NCBI GenBank assembly: GCA_945886995.1
Contig: CAMCZJ010000038.1
Coordinates: forward strand, 1-17,560
DNA from: Asaia bogorensis
GTDB lineage: Bacteria > Pseudomonadota > Alphaproteobacteria > Acetobacterales > Acetobacteraceae
Length of the DNA stretch: 17,560 nucleotides
Direction of reading: 5' to 3'
Shown: positions 1 through 6,333 of the stretch, piece by piece
How the letters are laid out: the number at the start of each line of letters is the position of its first letter
Numbering within the stretch: position 1 is the first letter of the stretch
Program-made: the position numbers and the translations under genes
Notes under the pieces: model-generated
The model's input: only the letters and a program-made list of their open reading frames with translations
What the model was told of the DNA's origin: nothing
The model's database searches: none

Positions 1-94
1 AGGGCTTTGTCTGATTGAGGCGGAGAAGGATATCTTCGCTGCCATGCCCGCCGGGGCGGTGCGGCTACGCCGGCGCGTGCTGCTGCGCGCCTGA
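1..94 (+). CDS. Possible C-terminal tail of an upstream gene (partial)
   Basis: One forward frame is open from the window edge to a TGA at 92-94. It would encode about 30 residues, including EAEKDIFAAMPAGAV followed by an arginine-rich end. Its third codon positions are mostly G or C, as in the neighbouring genes, which is the only support for coding. The family cannot be recognised from so little. Reverse-strand frames here are also open to the window edge (for example from an ATG at 131-129), so a divergent gene start is an alternative. The upstream sequence is needed to decide. Confidence 0.35.
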   Translation, partial: GLCLIEAEKDIFAAMPAGAVRLRRRVLLRA

Positions 95-136
95 TTGGCG
101 TTTCGCGGCCATTGGTCCATGCTTCGGTCATGGCCC

Positions 137-142
137 AGGGAG
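137..142 (+). promoter_or_regulatory. Ribosome binding site that fixes the lactonase start
   Basis: AGGGAG lies 7 nt before the ATG at 150. The same frame is open further upstream, back to a TTG at 15, but that extension is cysteine- and arginine-rich, unlike the family, and has no comparable site. The ATG at 150 is therefore preferred. Confidence 0.6.
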
Positions 143-149
143 AAACGCC

Positions 150-1106
150 ATGAACCAAGACCCCCGCTGGCAGCAAAGCCTGCGCTATCCGGACCCTTCC
201 ATTGTTGCGATGGATGCATCCTTCAAGAAATATCATCTGCCGCTTTCCGCCGTTGAGCGGCTGTATCACGGCACGCGCTGGGGTGAGGGGCCGGTTTGGC
301 TTGGCGATGCGCGCTGCCTTTTATGGTCTGACATACCCAATAACCGCGTGTTGAAATGGGATGAGGAAAGCGGCGCAGTGAGCGCCTGGCGCAAGCCCTC
401 CAACAATGCCAATGGCCATACGCGGGACCGTCAGGGCCGCGTGATTGCGTGCGAGCATTTCGGCCGCCGCGTGGTGCGCTTTGAATATGATGGCGCGATC
501 ACGGTGCTGGCCGATAGCTACAAGGGCAAGCGGCTGAACAGCCCAAACGATGTTGTGGTGAAATCTGACGGGTCCATCTGGTTCACTGACCCGCCCTTTG
601 GCCTGATGGCGAATTACGAAGGCGAACGCGCCACACCCGAATTGCCGCACACCAATATCTATCGCATTGATGGCCAAAGCGGCGAGATTACGCTGGTGAC
701 GGATGAGGTGAACCATCCGAATGGCTTGGCCTTCAGCCCGGATGAGAAGATTCTGTATGTCATCGAAAGCCGTGCTGACCCGCGCAATATACTGGCCTTT
801 GATGTGGCGGCGAATGGCAAAAGCCTGCGCAAGCGCCGCGTTTTTGTGGCCTGCCAGCCTGGCGAAACGCCGGATGGATTCCGCGTGGATGTGGATGGCA
901 ATCTTTGGTGCGGCTGGGGTATGACCGCCGAGTTTGACGGTGTGCGCGTGTATAATAATGCCGGCGCGCCGATTGGGCATATCCATTTGCCGGAACGCTG
1001 CGCCAATGTCTGTTTCGGTGGGCGCTATCGCAATCGGCTTTTCATGGCCGCCGCACAGTCCTTGTATGCGCTTTACGTGAACACGGAAGGCGTCAAGGGC
1101 GGCTGA
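150..1106 (+). CDS. SMP-30/gluconolactonase/LRE family protein
   Basis: A 318-residue six-bladed beta-propeller hydrolase of the SMP-30/gluconolactonase family. Known members use one divalent metal to open sugar lactones or related cyclic esters, but the substrate here is unknown. Residues matching the family metal site are visible: Glu46 in WGEGPVW, Asn133 in NSPNDVVV, Asn191 in NHPNGLAFSPDE and Asp242 in ETPDGFRVDVDGNLW. The motif IWFTDPPFG near residues 143-151 is also typical. There is no signal peptide, so it is probably cytoplasmic. The start at 150 has a good ribosome binding site. The gene ends tail to tail with the AtuA-domain gene on the other strand, and the two coding regions overlap by 14 nt. 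Its place beside sugar and organic-acid type enzymes fits a catabolic role, but nothing shows it shares a pathway with the convergent operon. Confidence 0.88.
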   Translation: MNQDPRWQQSLRYPDPSIVAMDASFKKYHLPLSAVERLYHGTRWGEGPVWLGDARCLLWSDIPNNRVLKWDEESGAVSAWRKPSNNANGHTRDRQGRVIACEHFGRRVVRFEYDGAITVLADSYKGKRLNSPNDVVVKSDGSIWFTDPPFGLMANYEGERATPELPHTNIYRIDGQSGEITLVTDEVNHPNGLAFSPDEKILYVIESRADPRNILAFDVAANGKSLRKRRVFVACQPGETPDGFRVDVDGNLWCGWGMTAEFDGVRVYNNAGAPIGHIHLPERCANVCFGGRYRNRLFMAAAQSLYALYVNTEGVKGG

Positions 1107-1440
1107 GCGTATCGCGCGGCACTTCGATGGTCATGGCGAGCAGCCGGAAGGAATGGCTCTTGCCATGGCCATCAAGATTAAGGCTGCCATTCACGCCACC
1201 TTCCAGCACATCATCAATCACGAAATTTAAGGCGTGTAACGAGGGCAAATCATAGCGTTTGCAGCCAGTGGCGCCCCGGTGGCGGAACAATGCCAGCACT
1301 TTTTCTTCCGTGACCTGTTCGGCGAGTAGTTCATAATGCGCTGGATCATAGGGCATGAGCGAGAGGTTGACGCGATTACCCTTATCGCCGGCGCGGCTAT
1401 GGGCGATGTCATGCAGGGTGATGGTGGTGGTCTCGCTCAT
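1093..1440 (-). CDS. Stand-alone AtuA-like ferredoxin-fold domain protein
   Basis: A 115-residue protein matching the small C-terminal domain that many AtuA (DUF1446) proteins carry fused after the main domain. Family-like stretches are HDIAHSRAGDKGNRVNLSL near residues 10-28, RYDLPSLHALNFVIDD near 66-81, and GGVNGSLNLDGHGK near 84-97. Its biochemical role is not known. It probably works with, or forms part of, the AtuA enzyme encoded just upstream. The ATG at 1440 shares its A with the TGA stop of that gene (TGATG), and GGGAG lies 8 nt before the start, which favours coupled translation of the two halves in fixed ratio. It is the last gene of the glpK operon. The family assignment comes from motif memory and was not computed. 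Confidence 0.8.
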   Translation of the reverse strand: MSETTTITLHDIAHSRAGDKGNRVNLSLMPYDPAHYELLAEQVTEEKVLALFRHRGATGCKRYDLPSLHALNFVIDDVLEGGVNGSLNLDGHGKSHSFRLLAMTIEVPRDTLSRP

Positions 1441-2819
1441 CAATTCCACTCCCGCGCTGCCAGCACGCGTGTTTCGGTGGGCACTTGGTCGCGCGGGACC
1501 AGGAAGCTTCGCGTCAGGATACGCGGCGTGACCCGCCAACGCGCGCCGGAGGTACCGGCGGTGCCGCAACAAAGCAAGGCCAGCGCTTCACGTGATGCCT
1601 GATCAGCATCATCGCGTGTGGTCGCCTCAACCGCGAGCCGAATGCGGATATCCTGCGGTGCCGGCCCGTCATAGCCGCGCCAGAGCGCGCCATCATCCGA
1701 ATCATGCACGGAAGCAACGCCAATCAGATCAGCCCGCGCGCGGCGTGCGAGGCCGCGACGCTTGACGCGTTGCAGCAATACATCCGCAGTCGCCTTGGCG
1801 CGGGCGAGTGCATTGGGGCCGGCGACGCTGATTTCTCCTTCACCGAGCCATGATCCCTCGTAACAGGCGGTGACTTTCAGCAGATCAGGGCGCCGCGCAC
1901 CGCGCAGTCCGTGCACCGCCACGCGATCCTTGGCCGACATGCTCAGATGCGCGGCGCTGATATCCAGCGTGACATCTGGCGTGATGTAGCATGCGGGGTC
2001 ATGCACTTCGTACAGAAGCTGTTCCTTCACTGTGCGGAGATCAACAATGCCGCCAGTGTCTTCCGGCTTGGTGATGATCAGCGATAGATCGCGCCCGACT
2101 TCCGCGATGGGGAAGCCGATATTGGCGGGGTCTGGAATATCCTTGAAGCCTGGGTCCCAAAACACGCCGCCCGTCACCTGGCTGCCGCATTCCAGCAAAT
2201 GCCCTGTCGCGGCCCCAACGGCGAGCGCTTGCCAATTATCCTCTGCCCAGCCGAAATGATGCATGAGGGGCGCTATGGCGAGAGCGGGGTCCGACGTGCG
2301 CCCCGCCACCACCACCTGAGCGCCCGCCGCCAGCGCTTCGGCCAAGGGGGCAGCACCGATATAGGCATTGGCGGAAACGAGCTTCCAGGACGACATATCA
2401 AGCCCGGCATCGGCTTCATGCACGGCCATGCTATCCAAATTGATGCTGGCCGAAACATCATCACCAGTGACAAGGCCGATACGCAGTTCCGGCAAACCCA
2501 AACGCTTCGCAAGTCGCGCAATGGCGCGCGCGGCAGCGAGCGGATTGGCCGCGCCAAAATTGCCAAGGATGGGAATGCCCGCGCGCGCCGCATCGGCGAG
2601 TATCGGTTCCAGCAGGCGTTCCAGCATGGGCTCATAACCCGCTTCCGGGTCTCGGCGGCGTTCCAATTGCGCGAGCGCCACCGTACGTTCACCCAGGCAT
2701 TCAAAGAACATGGCCGCCGGCAGGCCGCGCTTGATCAGGCTGCGCATGACAGGGATCGGGGCGTCTATCCTGTCACCCGAAAAACCAGCGCCATTGCCGA
2801 CAAGGAAGATATCACTCAC
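1440..2819 (-). CDS. AtuA (DUF1446) family protein, acyclic terpene utilisation-like
   Basis: A 459-residue protein of the AtuA/DUF1446 family. AtuA was named for a gene in a Pseudomonas citronellol/geraniol catabolic cluster, but most homologues lie outside terpene pathways and the reaction is not established. Visible family motifs are a glycine-rich N-terminus (GNGAGFSGDRIDA, near residues 8-20), ECLGERTVAL (near 40-49), VVAGRTSDPAL (near 170-180), LLECGSQVTGG (near 208-218) and YEGSWLGEGEIS (near 320-331). Many family members are near 590 residues because they include a C-terminal ferredoxin-fold domain. Here that part is a separate downstream gene. The start is set at the GTG at 2819 because AAGGAG (2833-2828) lies 8 nt upstream and runs onto the in-frame GTG at 2828-2826, ruling that codon out. 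GTGA overlaps the stop of the PLP gene by 4 nt. Terpene use is not implied: the usual partner genes (acyl-CoA carboxylase, citronellyl-CoA dehydrogenase) are not in view. Confidence 0.85.
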   Translation of the reverse strand: MSDIFLVGNGAGFSGDRIDAPIPVMRSLIKRGLPAAMFFECLGERTVALAQLERRRDPEAGYEPMLERLLEPILADAARAGIPILGNFGAANPLAAARAIARLAKRLGLPELRIGLVTGDDVSASINLDSMAVHEADAGLDMSSWKLVSANAYIGAAPLAEALAAGAQVVVAGRTSDPALAIAPLMHHFGWAEDNWQALAVGAATGHLLECGSQVTGGVFWDPGFKDIPDPANIGFPIAEVGRDLSLIITKPEDTGGIVDLRTVKEQLLYEVHDPACYITPDVTLDISAAHLSMSAKDRVAVHGLRGARRPDLLKVTACYEGSWLGEGEISVAGPNALARAKATADVLLQRVKRRGLARRARADLIGVASVHDSDDGALWRGYDGPAPQDIRIRLAVEATTRDDADQASREALALLCCGTAGTSGARWRVTPRILTRSFLVPRDQVPTETRVLAAREWN

Positions 2820-3997
2820 GGCAGACACTCCTTGATTGCAGCGCCAAGCAGCGCGGCGTCGCTATCGTCAAAGGCAATCGGGTTGATGGCAAGCATGCCT
2901 TGGCCGATGCGCCCGGCATCAAGATGGATGGCAGGGCGATGGGCGCGCAGCCGCGCATCCGCCGCATGGGCTGAGGCCGCATCTGGCAGGCGCCATTCCA
3001 ACATGGGCAGGCCAGGCTTGGTGCCATCCGGCACAAGGCGAAGGCTTGGCGGGTTGCCCGCCGCCGCCAGCACCGCTTCCAGTCGCACCTGCCAGCGCGC
3101 GCTGCGCTGATCAGGGTTGTCCGCCACAAAGCGCCGCAAAGCCACGATCAAGCCAATGATTTCTTCCTTGCCTGTCTTACAAGAACGCCCAATGCCGTGA
3201 TGCGGCAGGCCGCGCATCTGCGCGAGTGGCGCGAATTCCGGCGGCGCGATGAAGTCTGCCTCCGGCATATCAAGATCAAGCATTTGTGCGAGGGCGGAGG
3301 AGACAAGGTCCTGCCGCCCGGCGAGCATGCCGGAAGATTGCGGCCCGCCTAAAGCCTTACCGCCGGAAAAACACACCAGATCGGCGCCTTCAGCGATGAA
3401 ACGCTTCAGGTTTTCAGCGGGCGGCAATTGCGCCGCCGCATCCACCAGCACGGGGATATGCCGTTCGCGCGCCACGCGTACCACATCGGGCAGCGGCGGT
3501 TCGCTTTGCGCGCCCGCCAGGTAATAGATCGCCGCGGTTCGATCCGTGATGGCATCAGCGATCTCCCATGGTGCAGCATCGCGCACGCCGGGGCCGGAAA
3601 TCCGGTCCGGAATGCCGATTTCGATGATGCGCCCGCCCGGCACACGCAGCGCGCGGTCATACATATTGCGCTGGCTGCGGATGGTGATGAATTCATCTGG
3701 CATGCCGCGCGTATCCGGCAGGCGGTTCATCGCCCCCGGATCAAGCCGCGCCATGCAGGCCGCCGCGCCCAGCAAAACCGCGGCAGAAGCGCCGGAAGTG
3801 ACAATGCCCGCTTCCGCGCCGGTGGCCTTGGCGATCTCTCGGCTGGCGGCGGCTTGCAGATGATGCATTTCAACGGTGGCGCGCGCGGCTTCCGCCATGG
3901 CGGCCAGCACTTCGGGCGCCATCAGCCCGCCGGAAAGCCGGGTATTGGTGCCATAGGCATTGATGATGCGCGGCACGCCAAGATCATCGTAAATCAT
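2816..3997 (-). CDS. SelA/class-V-like PLP-dependent enzyme (lyase or transferase, substrate unknown)
   Basis: A 393-residue fold-type I PLP enzyme. It resembles the SelA / D-glucosaminate-6-phosphate ammonia-lyase (DgaE) branch annotated as aminotransferase class V-fold. Visible signs are the start GVPRIINAYGTNTRLSGG, with the INAYG-type motif of this branch, a phosphate-contact loop VTSGASAA (66-73), Asp186 in LVDAAAQLPP to pair with the pyridine nitrogen, and Lys214 in CFSGGKALGGPQSSG as the Schiff-base lysine. KTGKEEIIGL (274-283) is also typical. Family members cleave or replace groups on amino sugars and amino acids; the substrate cannot be read here. True selenocysteine synthase is unlikely because the gene is short and no selenium genes are near. 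The ATG at 3997 overlaps the glpK stop as ATGA. There is only a weak GGAA before it, so expression probably depends on coupling to glpK. Confidence 0.82.
   Translation of the reverse strand: MIYDDLGVPRIINAYGTNTRLSGGLMAPEVLAAMAEAARATVEMHHLQAAASREIAKATGAEAGIVTSGASAAVLLGAAACMARLDPGAMNRLPDTRGMPDEFITIRSQRNMYDRALRVPGGRIIEIGIPDRISGPGVRDAAPWEIADAITDRTAAIYYLAGAQSEPPLPDVVRVARERHIPVLVDAAAQLPPAENLKRFIAEGADLVCFSGGKALGGPQSSGMLAGRQDLVSSALAQMLDLDMPEADFIAPPEFAPLAQMRGLPHHGIGRSCKTGKEEIIGLIVALRRFVADNPDQRSARWQVRLEAVLAAAGNPPSLRLVPDGTKPGLPMLEWRLPDAASAHAADARLRAHRPAIHLDAGRIGQGMLAINPIAFDDSDAALLGAAIKECLP
2828..2833 (-). promoter_or_regulatory. Ribosome binding site of the AtuA gene
   Basis: AAGGAG on the minus strand lies inside the 3' end of the PLP-enzyme gene, 8 nt before the GTG at 2819. 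Its last base is the first base of the upstream in-frame GTG candidate (2828-2826), so only the downstream GTG has normal spacing. Confidence 0.65.
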
Positions 3998-5496
3998 GCG
4001 GGTTGTTCCGAAAGGGTGCGGCGCAAAGCATCACGCCAAAGCGCGTAGCGACTATCCGCTTCCGCGCGGTTCATTTGTGGGACGAAACGGCGTTCCAGCC
4101 GCCAATGAGTGGCCCCCGCGGCACCAGGCGGCGCGCAAAGCCCGGCCTGCATGCCGGCCAGATAGGCCGCGCCAAGTGCTGTGGTTTCCAATACCGTCGG
4201 GCGATCCACCGGCGCGCCCAGCTGGTCGGCCAGGAATTGCATGGTCCAATCGGAAGCGACCATGCCGCCATCCACCCGCAACACAGTTTCTTTCGCGCCC
4301 TGCCAATCCGCATGCATGGCTTCGATCAAATCGCGCGTTTGAAAGGCGACGCTTTCCAGCGCGGCACGGCATAACTCGGCACGGCCGCTGCCGCGTGTGA
4401 GGCCGAATATCGCGGCCTGCGCCTTGGCATCCCAATGCGGCGCGCCCAGCCCGGCGAATGCCGGCACCAGCACCACCCGCTGCGCGGGGTCTGCCTGCGC
4501 GGCCAGAATGCCGGCTTCCTTCGCATGACTGATGATGCCCAGGCCATCGCGCAGCCATTGTACTGCGGCGCCGGCCACGAAAATCGCGCCTTCCAGCGCG
4601 TAATGGCGCTTGCCGTGCAATTGGTAAGCGATGGTCGTCAGCAGCCGATTGTGTGATGCCACCGGCGCCTCACCGGTATTCAGCAGCGCAAAACACCCTG
4701 TGCCATAGGTGGATTTCACCATGCCCGGCGCGAAGCACCCCTGGCCGATGGTCGCGGCCTGTTGGTCGCCCGCCATGCCGCGAATGGGGGTGGCGGCACC
4801 GAGAAAAGCGGGTTCAGTCGCGCCGAAATCCCCGGCACAATCACGTACTTCCGGCAAAATGGCTTCAGGGATACGAAACAGGCGCAGCAGTTCGGCATCC
4901 CAAACACCGCGCCTGATATCGAACAGCATGGTGCGCGCAGCATTGGTGGCATCCGTCGCATGCACGCGCCCACCCGTCAGGCGCCAGAGCAAGAAGCAAT
5001 CCACCGTGCCGAAGGCCAGCGCCCCGCGCCCCGCCGCCGCCCGCGCGCCCGCGATATTGTCCAGCAGCCAGGCAAGCTTGGTTGCGGAAAAATAAGGATC
5101 AGCCAGCAAGCCCGTGCGTTCCGTCAGCAGCGCCTCATGGCCCTCAGCGCGGAGTTTCGCGCAAGCATCCGCCGTGCGGCGATCCTGCCAGACAATGGCG
5201 CGATGCAGGCAGCGGCCTGTGGCGCGATCCCATAGCAGCGTGGTTTCTCGCTGATTGGTGATGCCGATGCCCGCGACATCAGCCGCGTTGCCGCCCGCCA
5301 TCTCCAAAGCCTGCCGCAGCGTGGTGATGGCGCCTTGCCAAATATCCTCCGGCTCATGCTCCACCCAACCTGGTGAAGGGAAATACTGCGGCAATTCAAT
5401 CTGCGCTGTTGCACGCGGCGCAAGGTCCGCACCGAAGGCAATGGTCCGCGTGGAGGTCGTGCCCTGATCGAGCGCAAGCAGCAGGGGGTTCTTCAT
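3994..5496 (-). CDS. glpK: Glycerol kinase
   Basis: A 500-residue FGGY-family kinase that phosphorylates glycerol to sn-glycerol 3-phosphate with ATP in the cytoplasm. Length and motifs match bacterial GlpK almost position for position. They include the phosphate loop DQGTTSTR (10-17), ITNQRETT with Arg83 and Glu84, Trp103 in IVWQDRRTA, Tyr135 in DPYFSATK, the catalytic base Asp244 in MAGDQQAA, Phe269 in YGTGCF, and IFGLTRGSG plus RVDGGMVASDW in the ATP domain. All known glycerol-contacting residues are present, so glycerol is the likely substrate. The ATG at 5496 is preceded by a purine-rich AAGGAAAGG. It is the promoter-proximal gene of a four-gene operon. No glpF, glpD or glpR is in view, which is unusual for glpK and raises the question of what its partners do with glycerol 3-phosphate or a related compound. 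Confidence 0.93.
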   Translation of the reverse strand: MKNPLLLALDQGTTSTRTIAFGADLAPRATAQIELPQYFPSPGWVEHEPEDIWQGAITTLRQALEMAGGNAADVAGIGITNQRETTLLWDRATGRCLHRAIVWQDRRTADACAKLRAEGHEALLTERTGLLADPYFSATKLAWLLDNIAGARAAAGRGALAFGTVDCFLLWRLTGGRVHATDATNAARTMLFDIRRGVWDAELLRLFRIPEAILPEVRDCAGDFGATEPAFLGAATPIRGMAGDQQAATIGQGCFAPGMVKSTYGTGCFALLNTGEAPVASHNRLLTTIAYQLHGKRHYALEGAIFVAGAAVQWLRDGLGIISHAKEAGILAAQADPAQRVVLVPAFAGLGAPHWDAKAQAAIFGLTRGSGRAELCRAALESVAFQTRDLIEAMHADWQGAKETVLRVDGGMVASDWTMQFLADQLGAPVDRPTVLETTALGAAYLAGMQAGLCAPPGAAGATHWRLERRFVPQMNRAEADSRYALWRDALRRTLSEQPA

Positions 5497-5549
5497 GCCG
5501 TGGCCTTTCCTTCCCGGGGGGAGCATAATGCGCGAAAGGAGATTGCGCG
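5497..5549. promoter_or_regulatory. Short divergent intergenic region between glpK and the GST gene
   Basis: Only 53 bp separate the two start codons, so promoters for both the glpK operon and the GST gene must lie here or run into the coding regions. CATAAT at 5524-5529 resembles a forward -10 box and TATGCT on the reverse strand (5527-5522) resembles a reverse one. Neither has a convincing -35 partner. Each gene has a clear ribosome binding site here: AAGGAAAGG on minus at 5512-5504, AAAGGAGA on plus at 5535-5542. Confidence 0.4.
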
Positions 5550-6248
5550 ATGGCGATTCAGCTTTTTGAACTCTGCGGCGCCGATCCGGCGCGGCGCTTC
5601 AGCCCCTATTGCTGGCGGAGCCGGCTTGCGCTGGCCCATAAGGGCCTGGCGGTGGAAACCATTCCTTGGCGTTTCACGGAGAAGGCCGTGATTGGCGCGC
5701 ATGGCGCACAGAAAGTGCCGGTGATGCTGGATAATGGTCGCGCGATTGTGGATTCTTGGGTCATCGCGGAATATCTGGAAGATACCTATCCGGATCGGCC
5801 TTCGCTGTTCGGCGGCGCCGGCGGGCACGCGCTGGCGCGCTTCATCAATGCCTGGGGCGATGCGGTGCTGCATGCCGGTATCGCACGGCTGGTGGTCTCA
5901 GACATTCCGCAGCATTTGGCACCGGAAGATGCGGCGTATTTCGTGCCAGATCGGGAAAAGCGCTTTGGCATGAAGCTTGATGCCGTCACGGCAGACCGCG
6001 CCGAACGGGTGAAGGGCTTTCGTGATAGCCTGATGCCGCTGCGGATCGCGTTACGCTCTGCGCCGTTCTTGCACGGCGATGCGCCGGGCTATGCGGATAT
6101 GATCGTGTTTGGTGGCTTCCAATGGGCGCGCTGCGTCAGCGCCTTCCCGCTGCTGACCCAAGATGATGCGGTTTATGCTTGGCGAGAGAGGATGCTGGAT
6201 GCCTATGGTGGCATTGCTCGCGCTGCGGCGGCCTATGCGGAAGCCTGA
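5550..6248 (+). CDS. Glutathione S-transferase family protein, LigE/beta-etherase-like
   Basis: A 232-residue cytosolic GST with an N-terminal thioredoxin-fold domain (about 1-80) and an all-helical C-terminal domain. FSPYCWRSRLALAHKGL (17-33) is typical of the LigE-like branch. QKVPVML (54-60) carries the cis-proline, and VDSWVIAEYLE (67-77) supplies the Asp-Ser pair that normally holds the glutathione gamma-glutamyl group. Ser18 or Cys21 may serve as the catalytic side chain. LigE cleaves beta-aryl ethers of lignin dimers with glutathione, but most relatives of this size have no known substrate and ether cleavage is not implied. The start has AAAGGAGA 7 nt upstream. The gene reads away from glpK and leads toward the amidohydrolase 85 bp downstream on the same strand. 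Confidence 0.85.
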   Translation: MAIQLFELCGADPARRFSPYCWRSRLALAHKGLAVETIPWRFTEKAVIGAHGAQKVPVMLDNGRAIVDSWVIAEYLEDTYPDRPSLFGGAGGHALARFINAWGDAVLHAGIARLVVSDIPQHLAPEDAAYFVPDREKRFGMKLDAVTADRAERVKGFRDSLMPLRIALRSAPFLHGDAPGYADMIVFGGFQWARCVSAFPLLTQDDAVYAWRERMLDAYGGIARAAAAYAEA

Positions 6249-6322
6249 ACCGCGACTTCTTTTCGCTTGAAAGGCGGCGCGCTTCGGGCTTGGCTTGCGG
6301 TATCCGCTGCGATCCAGAAGCC

Positions 6323-6328
6323 AGGAGG
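6323..6328 (+). promoter_or_regulatory. Ribosome binding site of the amidohydrolase
   Basis: AGGAGG lies 5 nt before the ATG at 6334. The frame is open back to 6295, but this near-consensus site sets the start. The 85-bp gap before the gene (6249-6333) holds no clear terminator or promoter that I can see. Confidence 0.7.
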
Positions 6329-6333
6329 CCGCC

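Noticed and set aside
15..149. 45-codon N-terminal extension of the lactonase
   Set aside because: Starts with TTG without a ribosome binding site and is Cys/Arg-rich; the ATG at 150 has AGGGAG at good spacing.
1440..2819. Assigning a terpene (citronellol) degradation pathway from AtuA
   Set aside because: None of the diagnostic acyl-CoA carboxylase or citronellyl-CoA dehydrogenase genes is present; the family is much broader than terpene use.
2199..3110. 303-residue open frame on the plus strand
   Set aside because: Lies antisense to the AtuA and PLP-enzyme genes, has low-complexity basic composition, no ribosome binding site and no family motifs. It is a by-product of GC-rich coding on the other strand.
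3428..4048. 206-residue open frame antisense to the PLP enzyme
   Set aside because: Rich in His, Arg and Ala, with no recognisable domain; the opposite strand encodes a protein with an intact PLP lysine and conserved motifs.
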